A stretch of DNA of 64,000 bases from JALYXI01 sp963716685 (GTDB taxonomy: Bacteria; Acidobacteriota; Terriglobia; Bryobacterales; Bryobacteraceae). Both the position numbers and the translations under genes were made by a program. Location of the stretch: the NCBI GenBank assembly GCA_963716685.1, contig CAVQTR010000002.1, positions 124,001-188,000 of the forward strand, given 5' to 3'. Position 1 is the first letter of the stretch. Each line of letters starts with the position of its first letter. Below the pieces are notes generated by a model. The model worked only from the letters and a program-made list of their open reading frames with translations, was not told the origin of the DNA and did no database searches. Positions 1-10,057 of the stretch are shown piece after piece.

Positions 1-1
1 T

Positions 2-712
2 TGGCGGCAGTACGATTCATGGCCGCCGCGGAAAGCAGTGGCGGCGCGGCTGTATTTGGGCGCGAACGGAAAGCTGAGCTTCAATGCTCCCACGGCCGGC
101 GGCGACTACGACGAATACATCAGCGACCCCGCCAAGGCGGTGCCGTTCATCGGCTCGACGGCATACGGCATGACGCGGGAGCACATGACGGAAGATCAGC
201 GCTTCGCGGCATCGCGCCCGGACGTGCTGGTTTATCAGACGGAACCGCTGGAAGACGATGTGACCATCGGAGGCCCGCTGCGTCCGCTCCTGCATGTTTC
301 CACCACCGGCGGAGATTCTGATTTTGTTGTAAAGCTGATTGACGTTTACCCGGACACGTTTCCCGATCCCGATCCGAACCCGACCGGAGTTCACATGGGC
401 GGCTACCAGCAGCTGGTTCGTGGCGAGGCGATGCGCGGGCGTTTTCGCAACAGCTTCGAAAAGCCGGAGCCCTTCGAACCGGGCAAGGTCGCGCAGGTGG
501 AATTCGGTATGCCCGATGTGAATCACACGTTCCGCAAGTCGCACCGGATCATGGTGCAGGTGCAGAGTACCTGGTTTCCGCTGGTAGATCTGAATCCGCA
601 GAAGTTTGTGGATATCTATAATGCGAAAACCGGTGACTTCCAAAAGGCGACTGAGCGGATCTATCACTCGGCCGCCGCGCAGTCTTTCGTTGCTGTGCAG
701 ATGTGGCGGTAA
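2..712 (+). CDS. CocE/NonD family hydrolase, C-terminal part (5' truncated by window edge)
   Basis: Only the C-terminal 236 residues are present, because the reading frame is open from base 2 and the start lies outside the window. The visible part begins with a W-x-x-Y-D-S-W-P-P stretch and runs into a beta-sandwich with a PLIGP-like element (GGPLRPLLHVSTTGGDSDF). This matches the X-Pro dipeptidyl-peptidase C-terminal domain of the CocE/NonD serine hydrolases (acyl esterases, glutaryl-7-ACA acylases). The alpha/beta-hydrolase domain with the catalytic Ser must lie upstream. The tail (FRKSHRIMVQVQSTWFPLVD) is the typical end of this jelly-roll domain. Its substrate cannot be deduced. It is convergent with the next gene, two bases apart. 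Confidence 0.85.
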   Translation, partial: WRQYDSWPPRKAVAARLYLGANGKLSFNAPTAGGDYDEYISDPAKAVPFIGSTAYGMTREHMTEDQRFAASRPDVLVYQTEPLEDDVTIGGPLRPLLHVSTTGGDSDFVVKLIDVYPDTFPDPDPNPTGVHMGGYQQLVRGEAMRGRFRNSFEKPEPFEPGKVAQVEFGMPDVNHTFRKSHRIMVQVQSTWFPLVDLNPQKFVDIYNAKTGDFQKATERIYHSAAAQSFVAVQMWR

Positions 713-714
713 TT

Positions 715-1860
715 TCAGCGACTCTTTTCGCTGACGTGGATGTTGCCGATCCAGAGTGAGTTGGCCGCCGTCCGGCTTGCGGTGGCACCGGTGATGTCGA
801 GAATCGAAATCACTTTGATCTGATCGAGGTTCAGTAGCCCGTCCGCATCCGCTGGTCCGTTGGGATCCGCCGTAAACGCGGAGAAGACTACCGCGCGATG
901 GTCAACTTTTCCTCCGCCGGAAACCTCTACCGTGGTGCTGTAGCGCGGACCGCGAGCCTTCCCGGGATTGTGTTCTTCCAATGAAAGGACCAGTTGCGCC
1001 GGCTGCTCGGATGAGATATCGAAGGCAAGGCGGTTCCAGCCGCGAAGATCCAGAGGCGGCAGGATCTTCGAGAAGATAGGATACCGGTCTGCTTCCTGTA
1101 CATAGCGTACGCGCATGCCGTGGTTTTCATACGAAAGCTCGGCTCCACCCAATGTGAACCATTGCAGGAACGGCCGGTCGAAAGGATCGAGGGCGATGCC
1201 GTCGGGATCAGCCTTGGGAGCCGGCAGTGCGTCGGCGGAGACTTCGAAGTCGTCGAGGAAGAAGCTGTGTTTGCCTGTTTTCAGATCGACGGCAATGGGG
1301 AGATCTGCCGATTTGAGCGCGGGGCCGAGAATCTGGCCTAAGTCGAGCAGGCCGATAGAATGCAGGCGGTCCGTGTCGAGGCGATTATCGGGATCGCGCG
1401 GGTCTGCGGGCGCTTCGTTCAGAACGAAGTCGGTGGGCCGCAGCGCGATGTACTGCCATGTATTCGCGGGCGACCAGACAACGCTCATGTAACGGCCGCC
1501 GGGCTCGTTTTCATTGAGCAAAACAGAGATCGGCGCCGCAGCGTCAGTCTTCAGCCAGAAGCTGAGCGACCGCATGGCGCCCAGCGGCTGTCTCACTGGG
1601 AAGACCGCCAGCGAAGGGCTGTGCGCTGCGTCGTAATCGAACGCGAGAGAGCCGTCGCCCGTTTTCACTTCAGCGGGGGTATGTGTGATGCGGACGTGGC
1701 TGCCCGCGCCGAATGGGATCCAGCCTCCCGAATCGAATTCAAAAGTTTGATGAATCAGGGGAGCAGCGGCACTTAGGGTGTGCAGACAGACGACGACTCC
1801 CAAAATAATAATGGTGATATTTTTTACATTTCCTCTGTTACGCTTGTGGTGGACCGCCAT
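715..1860 (-). CDS. Secreted protein with two carbohydrate-binding-like beta-sandwich halves
   Basis: This is a 381-residue protein with a hydrophobic N-terminal segment (about residues 14-32, ending near LSAAAP) that looks like a signal peptide or anchor. Two similar halves follow, at about 35-215 and 220-375. Each begins with an F(E/D)xxxGWxPFG-like or D-x-x-x-x-FLQWF element and contains SLSFWLK- or RLAFDIS-type strands, as in CBM/CIA30-like domains. The second half ends with a FLDDF- or WIGNI-like strand. No catalytic motif is seen, so a binding role towards an extracellular glycan is inferred. The start codon abuts that of the divergent gene at 1861, leaving no room for a promoter between them. 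The true start may lie a few codons downstream, because the Shine-Dalgarno-like GGAG sits rather far upstream. Confidence 0.6.
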   Translation of the reverse strand: MAVHHKRNRGNVKNITIIILGVVVCLHTLSAAAPLIHQTFEFDSGGWIPFGAGSHVRITHTPAEVKTGDGSLAFDYDAAHSPSLAVFPVRQPLGAMRSLSFWLKTDAAAPISVLLNENEPGGRYMSVVWSPANTWQYIALRPTDFVLNEAPADPRDPDNRLDTDRLHSIGLLDLGQILGPALKSADLPIAVDLKTGKHSFFLDDFEVSADALPAPKADPDGIALDPFDRPFLQWFTLGGAELSYENHGMRVRYVQEADRYPIFSKILPPLDLRGWNRLAFDISSEQPAQLVLSLEEHNPGKARGPRYSTTVEVSGGGKVDHRAVVFSAFTADPNGPADADGLLNLDQIKVISILDITGATASRTAANSLWIGNIHVSEKSR

Positions 1861-4800
1861 ATGATCCGAGTTCTCATTCTCTCCTTATTGCTATCTTTGT
1901 CCGCATTTTCCCAGACAAGCACTTACTTTCAGGAATATTTTGATTCGTCTTTGCCCACCCAGCAGTGGACCATTAAGTCCAGCCTTCCAAATACGCTGCG
2001 GTGGTGGGACCCTTCCGACAAAGCAACTGTCTACGGAACCACGCCAGGTTTCTTTGGACGAAACGACTTAGGCTCTGGCCTGGCGTACGCGCCGTGGGCG
2101 GCCGGTAACTCTCCCTTTCACTTCCAGTTTGACGTGTACCCGGTGAGCATCTGGCAGAAAGCCCAGCCGGGTGGTGTGATTGTGGCGCTAAGCACGGCGG
2201 TACCGGGTTCAATGGGTAAAGCCGACAGCGCGATTGTCGTGGCACTGTGGCCGTCAGGGCCAATGGTGGATATGCGTTCCGGCGAGTTGAACAGCATGTT
2301 CACGGGTAACTCCTTCGCGAGTCTGAGTTTGAGCCGGGAGTGGCGTTGGATGGTGGGACAGCCCGGCGGTACGGGCGGAGCGCACAACGAAAGCTTCCCG
2401 TGGCCGCAGGCGTCCAACGGCGGACCCATTCCTTACTGGCGCTGGACGTTTGAAGTGATTCGCGACAGCGTCAACAATCTGACATGGAACGTGTATACCG
2501 ATCAGTATCAGAATGGAACGGTTCCGTATTACACCTACACCATGGCGATTCCGTCGGGCCATCTTTTGGACAGCCTTCAATATGTCAGTCTTGTGACGAT
2601 CGGACCGGCTGGGCTTACGCCGTATCAGGCCGCGGTGAAGGTGACGAATATGCGCGGCCGGTCTGGACAATCCGCCGCAGTCCCGACCATCAGCTCCGTG
2701 ACTCCGGCAAATGGTTCCACAACGTATCAATCCGGCAATACCATCCTGATCAGCGGTAGTAACTTCAGCGGCGACTCTCCTTACACACTAAGAGTGGGTC
2801 AGGCCGGCACTCTGAAAACAGCCACGGCGTCGTTCGTCAGCCCCACGACGCTGTCGGCCATTCTTCCCGGCGAACCGGACGGGAACTACCCGATGCACAT
2901 TCAGCGCGGTGGCATCGATGCGGAGTACTACCCTGGTCTGACGTATTCGAAGCCGGTCGTGTCGCGCATCGATCCCTTTGAAGTTCCTTTGAACCCGGCG
3001 ACCACAGCCGACGGAACTGTGCAGATTTATGGCGCGGGTTTCGACCCCACGTCCACCGTGACCATCGCGGGCAATCCGGCGCTTGTCACGTATGTGAACC
3101 CGCTGCAGCTGTCCGTGGTTGTGCCGTCAGGCGTCGCCGGGCCGCCGAGCCTTCTGGTCACCTGCGCGAGTGGAACAGTCGTCGCTTATGACAGTTCCAA
3201 CCCGGCGACTTATCCCGCTTCCGGCAAACTTAGCTTCGGCTATGCGCCGCATCCTTACCTTCAGTTCAACAGCATCACTCTTGCGACATTGCAGGCGCGA
3301 TGGACCGATCCGAACTTCGCGAGCTATGTCTATCCGATCGTGCAAGGGGTAACGCCGGGGGCGGGTCAGGGTTCCGGAACCGGCGGCGCTCCGGATTTCT
3401 GGGATATGGGATACCAGATCGCTCTCTCCGGGGATATGACTCTCTATCCCACCTATAAGGCCTTGCTTTCTTCCGATTCGCTGGGCCAGAACTTAGCCGG
3501 GCTGTCAGGACTTCCTACAGGTGAACTGAACCGGCTCCAGTTTACGGTTCCTTATGCATCGTGGCAGATGTATCTGTATAACTACGCGTCCCAGATCGCG
3601 CAGTTCTATGATCAGTTCTTTCCGATTCTGACGCCAGCGGAGCGGGCGCAGTATCAAACTTATCTGCGCAACGCCCTGGGATCGTACTACTACGTGGAAC
3701 ATGCCAACGACGATCAGGTCACCGGTTCCGCTGGATGGCCCAATCGCGTGGCGGTCGCCAACGCCGGAGCGGGAATTGTGGCGCTTTCGCTGGTGAACAG
3801 CATTCAATCGGTAAGAGGCTATGCGATTGGCGCGCCCTGGGTAGCCACGACTGGTCGGACCGAGGCGGCAAACGCGGTGACGCGGATAAAGAAGTGGCTG
3901 ACTGTGGCGTGGACGGCGGATGGCGGGTACGCCGAAGGTCCCCTGTACGCGGGTTACGGCATGACCGCCGCGCTTACCTTCACGCACGCTCTGGAAAACA
4001 CAAACGCGATGCTGGGTGTGAGCCCAGCGGATGGCGGCATGTTTTCGGGCGGCAGCTACTTTGCGAACTTTCAGAACTGGGTGAACTCGATCTGGGACGG
4101 CACGCAATGGTCTACCTTCGATGACGCGCAGCCGCAGGCTTACATGCTGGGAATGCTGGTGGACGCGGATAATCGATTTGGCCTGCCAAACCTGACTTAC
4201 CTGGCAGATTATCTGAAGTCGCAGATTATGAACGGGACCGGCATCTATCAGAACCGGGCGGTGGGCGCCTGGTCAGGAGGCGGAGACTATCCCGCGTTCG
4301 CATTCATGTGGCGGAACTCTGTGTTTCCCGCCGCATTTTCCGGGTTTCCAACGCTGCAGGTAAACGATTCGGTGCAACAGGCCGCGCTCCGCTCGGATTC
4401 CACAATCGCGACGCCGTTCTACATCGGGATCAAAGGCACTTCCAACCATGAGGTCGCCACCAATCTGCATCACGAGAACGACACCGGTTCGTTCGTGGTG
4501 CAAAGCCGCGGCGAGTTGTTCCTCATTGATCCGGGATATTATCTGCCGGACGCTCCGAATCACTCCGTCCTCTCGATTGACGGCAAATTTCCGGGACTCG
4601 CGAATTCCAACGTCGCCGTCATGGATACCAGCGCCAGCCTCAACAACATCGCCTTCCGCTCGGCCACGCTGGACGCTTCGAAAGCGTACGCTGGTGTTTC
4701 CAGCTTTCGCCGTGTGTTCACGATGTATACGAATGGGTCGTCGCAACTGGGCATCGTCCTCGATGACGTGCAGACGGCGGGAGCGGGATCGATTGTGTCC

Positions 4801-5259
4801 TACTATCAATCGGGCCAGAGCACCAGCCTGAATGGGTCGAGTGGCTTCACGATGACGGGCAATTCGTCGCAGTTGATCGCCACCTTCGATGGTCCGTCGA
4901 CAGCAATCGCAGCCGCGGCGGGTAAGCCTTCGTTTCACGCGGGCACATCGGCGAGTTCGTGGGTTTATGACGCGCTTTCCTGCCAGGCTCCGAAGGATCC
5001 GTGGTGCCAGACCACCACTGCGCCTTATTTGCAGAAATACACAACGATCCAGGCCGCCTGGACGGCGGGAGCGGGGACGCCTCTGCTCACCATGCTGACG
5101 CCGGCGGGGCTGGACGGATCGGGAGCGCTGACGGCCAAGGTGGATCGTTCCACCCCCGGCGTGATCAACGTGAGTATCAGCGACGGCGCTTCACTGCAAT
5201 TCAGTCAGCAGGCGGGAATCTGGAAACTCAGCGCGACCAGTGCCGCTCCCGCGCCGTGA
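1861..5259 (+). CDS. Large secreted IPT/TIG-domain protein with heparinase II/III-like lyase architecture
   Basis: The protein is 1132 residues long and begins with a clear signal peptide (MIRVLILSLLLSLSAFSQ). Residues about 20-270 look like a concanavalin-like or glycan-binding beta domain. Two IPT/TIG Ig-like domains follow (about 277-360 and 364-450), with typical ISSVTPANG and GAGF turns. Next comes a mostly helical region (about 480-850) compatible with an alpha/alpha toroid. From about residue 860 a beta-sandwich carries an N-H-x-x-x-x-N-L-H-H-x-N-D-x-G-S-F motif and a FLIDPGYY strand, as in heparinase II/III and related polysaccharide lyases. A role in breaking down uronic-acid polysaccharides is inferred from fold-like motifs, not proven. 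I chose the ATG at 1861 because the signal peptide starts there; the frame is open upstream to 1780. Confidence 0.7.
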   Translation: MIRVLILSLLLSLSAFSQTSTYFQEYFDSSLPTQQWTIKSSLPNTLRWWDPSDKATVYGTTPGFFGRNDLGSGLAYAPWAAGNSPFHFQFDVYPVSIWQKAQPGGVIVALSTAVPGSMGKADSAIVVALWPSGPMVDMRSGELNSMFTGNSFASLSLSREWRWMVGQPGGTGGAHNESFPWPQASNGGPIPYWRWTFEVIRDSVNNLTWNVYTDQYQNGTVPYYTYTMAIPSGHLLDSLQYVSLVTIGPAGLTPYQAAVKVTNMRGRSGQSAAVPTISSVTPANGSTTYQSGNTILISGSNFSGDSPYTLRVGQAGTLKTATASFVSPTTLSAILPGEPDGNYPMHIQRGGIDAEYYPGLTYSKPVVSRIDPFEVPLNPATTADGTVQIYGAGFDPTSTVTIAGNPALVTYVNPLQLSVVVPSGVAGPPSLLVTCASGTVVAYDSSNPATYPASGKLSFGYAPHPYLQFNSITLATLQARWTDPNFASYVYPIVQGVTPGAGQGSGTGGAPDFWDMGYQIALSGDMTLYPTYKALLSSDSLGQNLAGLSGLPTGELNRLQFTVPYASWQMYLYNYASQIAQFYDQFFPILTPAERAQYQTYLRNALGSYYYVEHANDDQVTGSAGWPNRVAVANAGAGIVALSLVNSIQSVRGYAIGAPWVATTGRTEAANAVTRIKKWLTVAWTADGGYAEGPLYAGYGMTAALTFTHALENTNAMLGVSPADGGMFSGGSYFANFQNWVNSIWDGTQWSTFDDAQPQAYMLGMLVDADNRFGLPNLTYLADYLKSQIMNGTGIYQNRAVGAWSGGGDYPAFAFMWRNSVFPAAFSGFPTLQVNDSVQQAALRSDSTIATPFYIGIKGTSNHEVATNLHHENDTGSFVVQSRGELFLIDPGYYLPDAPNHSVLSIDGKFPGLANSNVAVMDTSASLNNIAFRSATLDASKAYAGVSSFRRVFTMYTNGSSQLGIVLDDVQTAGAGSIVSYYQSGQSTSLNGSSGFTMTGNSSQLIATFDGPSTAIAAAAGKPSFHAGTSASSWVYDALSCQAPKDPWCQTTTAPYLQKYTTIQAAWTAGAGTPLLTMLTPAGLDGSGALTAKVDRSTPGVINVSISDGASLQFSQQAGIWKLSATSAAPAP

Positions 5260-5261
5260 TC

Positions 5262-6734
5262 CTACTTCCAGACTGCGGAGCGGTTCGCGAAATCGATCAG
5301 CGCGCCGGGGAAAATCCCGAGAATGAACGTTCCCACGACTGGAATGATGAGCGCGGCCTTCAGTGAGAACGGCAGCGGCTCGATGTTGCTGGTCACTTCA
5401 CCCGGTTCGTGCATGTACATCACGACCAGGATGCGCAGGTAGTAATACGCCGCTACCGCGCTGTTCAGCAGGCCCAGGATAGTCAGCAGAATCAGGTTGG
5501 ATTGCAGCGCGGCCTTGAAGATATAGAACTTGCCGAAGAAGCCGCCGGTCAGCGGCACGCCGATCAGAGAGAGAATCAGGACGGTAAGCAGCGCCGCGGT
5601 GACGGGCTGCTTGGTGGCGAGGCCGGAGAAATCGTCGATGCTGAGGCGCCGCTCGCCCTTGCCCGAAAGATGCACAATCACCGCGAACATGCCGATGTTC
5701 ATGCAGGCGTAAGCAGCCAGGTAGAACATAGCCGCTGCGGTTCCGATCTGTGAACAAGCCGCGAGCGCAACCAGAACATAGCCCGCGTGGGCGATGGAAC
5801 TGTAAGCCATGATGCGCTTGATGTTGTTTTGCAGCAGCGCGCCGAAGTTGCCGATGGTCATGGACAGCAGGGCCGACAGCCAAACCAGCGGTTCCCAGCT
5901 ATGCGCCTCGTTCTGGAAAGCCGTCATGAAGATACGCAGGAAGATGGCGAAAGCCGCTGCTTTCGGTCCCGCAGACATGAACGAAGTCACCGGGGTGGGC
6001 GCTCCCTGATAGACGTCCGGCGCCCACATCTGAAACGGCGCGGCCGAAATCTTGAAGCCGAGGCCGACGATCATCAGCGCGATCGCGATGCCCACCATGG
6101 TGATGGGCGGCGCAGCGGCGCTGATCAGCACGCGGCGAATGTCGGTCAGGTTGGCAGAGCCGGTGGCGCCGTAGATGATAGCGACGCCATAAAGAAAGAA
6201 CGCCGTGGCAAACGAACCCAGCAGGAAATATTTCAGCGCCGATTCGTTGGCGCGCTTGTCGTCGCGCAAATAGCCACAAAGGATGTAAGTCGCAATGGAG
6301 GAGATCTCGAGCCCAATGAAGATGACAATCAGCGAATTCGCCGACACCATCAGACACTGGCCCGCCAGCGAGAACAGTAGCAGGCCGTGAAATTCGCCCG
6401 GCTCGGTCTGATCGCGCCGCAGGAAACGGTAAGACGACAGCACCGTGGTCACGCCCACGCTTAGCACCAGAACGCGGAAGAATGTCGCAAAGCCATCCAC
6501 CACCAGCAGATTGGAGAAAGCCGCTCCGGGGTCGGTGAAAGCGGAAAGGGAAGCAGCCAGCGCGGCCAGAATCGCCAGAATGGAGAAGTTGCCGAACAGG
6601 TTCGGATAACGATCCTTCGCCAGCGGGATCAGGACCATCATGGCGGTCCCTGCGGCGGATAGGATCAGCTCGGGCAGCAGCCGGAGCACTTCATCGGCGC
6701 CCGGCGTGGTGTAAGTGAACGCTTCAGCGAGCAT
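5262..6734 (-). CDS. nuoN: NADH-quinone oxidoreductase subunit N
   Basis: This 490-residue polytopic membrane protein is one of the three antiporter-like proton-pumping subunits of respiratory complex I. The diagnostic NuoN stretch ALKYFLLGSFATAFFLYG is near residue 165. Helix-breaking proton-channel segments with GLGFKISAAPFQMWAPDVY follow, as does NIKRIMAYSSIAHAGY. Length and motif order fit intact NuoN. It is the last gene of the operon. Its start overlaps the end of nuoM by 11 bases, which suggests translational coupling. Its stop lies two bases from the stop of the convergent gene at 5259, and no hairpin terminator is visible there. No frame disruption is seen. Confidence 0.96.
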   Translation of the reverse strand: MLAEAFTYTTPGADEVLRLLPELILSAAGTAMMVLIPLAKDRYPNLFGNFSILAILAALAASLSAFTDPGAAFSNLLVVDGFATFFRVLVLSVGVTTVLSSYRFLRRDQTEPGEFHGLLLFSLAGQCLMVSANSLIVIFIGLEISSIATYILCGYLRDDKRANESALKYFLLGSFATAFFLYGVAIIYGATGSANLTDIRRVLISAAAPPITMVGIAIALMIVGLGFKISAAPFQMWAPDVYQGAPTPVTSFMSAGPKAAAFAIFLRIFMTAFQNEAHSWEPLVWLSALLSMTIGNFGALLQNNIKRIMAYSSIAHAGYVLVALAACSQIGTAAAMFYLAAYACMNIGMFAVIVHLSGKGERRLSIDDFSGLATKQPVTAALLTVLILSLIGVPLTGGFFGKFYIFKAALQSNLILLTILGLLNSAVAAYYYLRILVVMYMHEPGEVTSNIEPLPFSLKAALIIPVVGTFILGIFPGALIDFANRSAVWK

Positions 6735-8229
6735 CGGGAGACTCCAGTTGCACGCGGAGAGGCATGTTGGCTCGGCTCTGCTCCAGAATCTGCGAGTCCG
6801 TGCTGCTGACCGCCGGGAGGAAGGTCTGGGAATAAACCCCCATCCAGAGCATCATTGCCGCCAGCGGGACGATGCACGCCCATTCGCGGCCATTCAGGTC
6901 TGCAATAGGGGCGCGCGCCTCACCATAGAAAACCCGTTGGTACATCCACAGCATGTAGCACGCCGAGAGAATGACCCCAAGGGCGGCCCAGGCAGCCCAG
7001 CTGAAGTTCGCCTGTGCCGTACCCTGCAAAATCAAAAATTCGCCGACGAAGTTGTTGAGAATCGGCAAACCGATGCTGGCGAGCGAGGCAAAGAGAAACG
7101 CGGCGGAAAGCCAGGGAGCAACCCCGGCCACGCCGCCGAAATCGGCAATCTCCGTCGATCCTTGACGCTGCTCGAGGAAACCGACCAGAACGAAGAGAGC
7201 GCCGGTGGTAACTCCGTGGCAGATCATCTGATAAACAGCGCCATCCATGCCAAGCTGCGTAAAGGAGAAAATGCCGAGCACGATGAACCCGATGTGGCTC
7301 ATGGACGAGTACGCGATCAGGCGTTTGAAATCCGGCTGCACGATCGCGATCAACGCGCCGTAAAGAATGCTGATGATCGCCAATACCGCAATCCAGGGAG
7401 CGCAGCGGCGCGCGGCCACGGGAAAGAACGGAAGGCAGAAACGAATCAGCCCATAAGTCCCCATCTTCGCCATCACGGCGGAAAGCATCATCGTGGCCGA
7501 AGCCGGCGCGGCTGTATACGCGTCAGGCAGCCAGGTATGCACCGGGAAAAGCGCAAGCTTGATGGCGAAGGCGACCAGGAACCCCAGAAACAGAAGCAGC
7601 TCTTCATTGGTGCTGAGAGCCAGCTTGCCGCTTGTGACCATATCGAGAATGGTGCTGTAGTTCGAAGTGCCCGCGCGGTTGGACAGAAAGATGATGGCCG
7701 CCAGCATCAAAACGGAGCCGGCGAAAGTGTAGACAAAGAACTTCAGCGTGGCGTAAATGCGATGCTCCCCGCCCCACACACCAATGAACAGGTACATGGG
7801 CACCAGCGTCAGTTCCCAGAAGGCATAAAACAGAACCAGGTCCAGCGCGGAAAAAACCCCGATGAGCGCGAACTCCAGCAGCAGCATCAGCGCGAAGAAC
7901 TGCTTTTCGTTTTTGCGCACCGAACGCCAGGAGAGCAGAATGGCAACCGGCGTCAGAAACGCCGAGAGCACCACCAGCCAGAGACTGACGCCATCCAGTC
8001 CCACGTGATAGTGAATCTCCGGGTTCGCGATCCAGATAACATCAGTGGAAAACTGCTGACCCGGCGCGCCAACGTGGTAGCCGAAAGCAACCGCGAGCGC
8101 CATGACGAAAGACAAAAGCGAAGCGAACAGTGCGAAGGCTTTGATGGGGCCTGGGCTGCCTTTCGGCATGAATATAACGACGACGAACGCTGCCAGCGGA
8201 ATCAGAAGCAGAATATCGAGCGGGTTCAT
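6724..8229 (-). CDS. nuoM: NADH-quinone oxidoreductase subunit M
   Basis: This intact 501-residue antiporter-like subunit of complex I has about 14 transmembrane helices. It shows the channel glutamate in FYAFWELTLVPMYLFIG and the lysine-bearing segment FAIKLALFPVHTWLPDAY. It also has DFKRLIAYSSMSHIGF and a conserved late helix with IGLPILNNFVGEFLIL. These residues belong to the central hydrophilic axis that couples quinone reduction to proton pumping. The ATG overlaps the nuoL stop as ATGA, so the two genes are translationally coupled. The gene is uninterrupted, unlike the genes upstream of it. Confidence 0.97.
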   Translation of the reverse strand: MNPLDILLLIPLAAFVVVIFMPKGSPGPIKAFALFASLLSFVMALAVAFGYHVGAPGQQFSTDVIWIANPEIHYHVGLDGVSLWLVVLSAFLTPVAILLSWRSVRKNEKQFFALMLLLEFALIGVFSALDLVLFYAFWELTLVPMYLFIGVWGGEHRIYATLKFFVYTFAGSVLMLAAIIFLSNRAGTSNYSTILDMVTSGKLALSTNEELLLFLGFLVAFAIKLALFPVHTWLPDAYTAAPASATMMLSAVMAKMGTYGLIRFCLPFFPVAARRCAPWIAVLAIISILYGALIAIVQPDFKRLIAYSSMSHIGFIVLGIFSFTQLGMDGAVYQMICHGVTTGALFVLVGFLEQRQGSTEIADFGGVAGVAPWLSAAFLFASLASIGLPILNNFVGEFLILQGTAQANFSWAAWAALGVILSACYMLWMYQRVFYGEARAPIADLNGREWACIVPLAAMMLWMGVYSQTFLPAVSSTDSQILEQSRANMPLRVQLESPDAR

Positions 8230-10056
8230 CGGCCGGTCCCCACGATGGTCATGGCGACGATCAGCACCACCGAGCCGAAGACCACCCAGGTGGCGTAGGA
8301 CCGAATGCTGCCGGACTGGATGCGGCGCAGGAGATTACCGATGCTGCGGGACTGGTGCCCAAAAGCATTGACGATGCCATCAATCACACCCTGATCCATA
8401 CCGCGCCAGAGCACCGTGCGCGAACCGGCGACCAGGGGACGCACCAGCGCCGCGTTGTAGACTTCGTCGACGTAATACTTGTTGGCGACCAGCGAATAGA
8501 GCGGGCCGCCCTGCCCCGCCGGAACCCGTGATTCCCTCAGATACAGGAAGGCGGCGATCGCGATTCCGATGACACCAGCGGACACAGACACGATCACGAG
8601 CATCATGTTCTCGGCGGCTTCAGTCACAGGGAAAAGGGTGTCCAGATACTTCGGAATCAGAATGAAGCCGCCCCCCGCGGACAGCAGCGCCAGAATGACC
8701 AGCGGACCGGTCATGGAAACCGGAGATTCGTGGGGATGCGCAGTGCCGCGATACTGCCCGAAGAACGTCACAAACAGGGCGCGGAACACGTAGAACGCGG
8801 TCATGCCGGCGGTAATCACGCCCACCCAGAACATCCAGGGCGCGTGATGGTAAGCGGCCACCAGAATCGCATCCTTACTGAAGAATCCGGAAAACGGGGG
8901 GATGCCCGCGATAGCCAGGCCGGCGCAGATCAGGGTGGCGAAAGTAACCGGGGTAAGGCGGCGGAGACCGCCCATCTTGCGGATATCCTGTTCGCCTCCG
9001 CAGGCGTGAATCACACTGCCGGCTCCCAGGAAGAGCAGCGCTTTGAAGAACGCATGCGTCATCAGGTGGTAAATGCCCGGCGGAAAAAGCGCCGCAGCCC
9101 AGCGCGAGGAACATGTATCCCAGTTGCGAAACCGTGGAATACGCAAAAATCTTCTTGATATCGTTCTGCAGCAGGCCGATGGAGGCCGCGAAGATGGCGG
9201 TAAACAGGCCGATGACCGCCACCACTTCCATTGCCGCCGGCGCATGCGTAAACAGGACGGCCGAGCGCGTCACCACATAGACGCCCGCCGTCACCATGGT
9301 CGCGGCGTGAATCAGAGCGGAAACCGGGGTGGGACCTTCCATCGCATCCGGCAGCCAAACATATAGCGGGAACTGCGCGGACTTTCCGCAGGCTCCCACC
9401 AGTAGCAGCAGGCAGATGGTGGTTAGCGTCGCTACCGGCTTGCCTGGCGCGGCCGAGAAAACAGACCCAAAATCAAGCGTTCCGAAATTTACGACAATCA
9501 GCAGCATGGCCAGCATGAAGCCGAAATCGCCGATCCGGTTGACAATGAAGGCTTTGTTCCCGGCAGTGGTAGCCGCCTGGCGCTTGTACCAGAAGCCGAT
9601 CAGCAGGTAACTCGCGAGGCCCACGCCTTCCCAGCCGATGAACAGCAGCAAATAATTCGCCGCCAGCACCAGCGTGAGCATGAAGAACATGAACAGGTTG
9701 AGATAGGCGAAGAAGCGCGGGTAGCTGTCGTCATGCGCCATGTAGCCGGCGGAATAGACATGAATCAGCGTACCGATGCCGGTCACCACGAACAGCATGA
9801 TCACGGTAAGCCGGTCGACTGAGAAATCCCAGCCAACCTGAAACGCGCCGCTCCGGATCCACGTGAAATAGCGTTCCACCACGGGCGTATTCAAATCCCC
9901 GGCAGTAAAGAACACCTTGAGCACGAGCAGAAAGCTGAGCAGCACGCTGCCGATGGCGATCAGGTTGACCACCGTTTTCGGCAGCCGCCGGCCAAACAGG
10001 CCGTTGAGGAAAAATCCGGCAAGCGGAAGCGCCGGAATAAGCCAGAGATTCTGCAT
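8226..10056 (-). CDS. nuoL: NADH-quinone oxidoreductase subunit L (one frameshift)
   Basis: This is the largest antiporter-like subunit of complex I, about 609 residues once corrected. The first part (to about residue 326) shows LLLFIGWEGVGLASYLLIG and KSAQFPLYVWLPDAMEGPTP. The second part resumes in another frame with YHLMTHAFFKALLFLGAGSV and runs through the long lateral helix to the end. The frames join at 9075-9080, where the coding strand reads GCCGGGCATT. Removing one G gives the expected A-G-I-Y-H-L. The gene therefore carries a single-base insertion, either a sequencing error or a true disabling mutation. Start and stop are otherwise normal, with nuoK ending just upstream of the start and an ATGA overlap with nuoM. 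Confidence 0.93.
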
Positions 10057-10057
10057 C

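Noticed and set aside
6715..8298. Long open frame antisense to nuoM
   Set aside because: It lies on the opposite strand of an intact nuoM and its translation is rich in Arg, Gln and His, as expected for an antisense shadow of GC-rich coding sequence.
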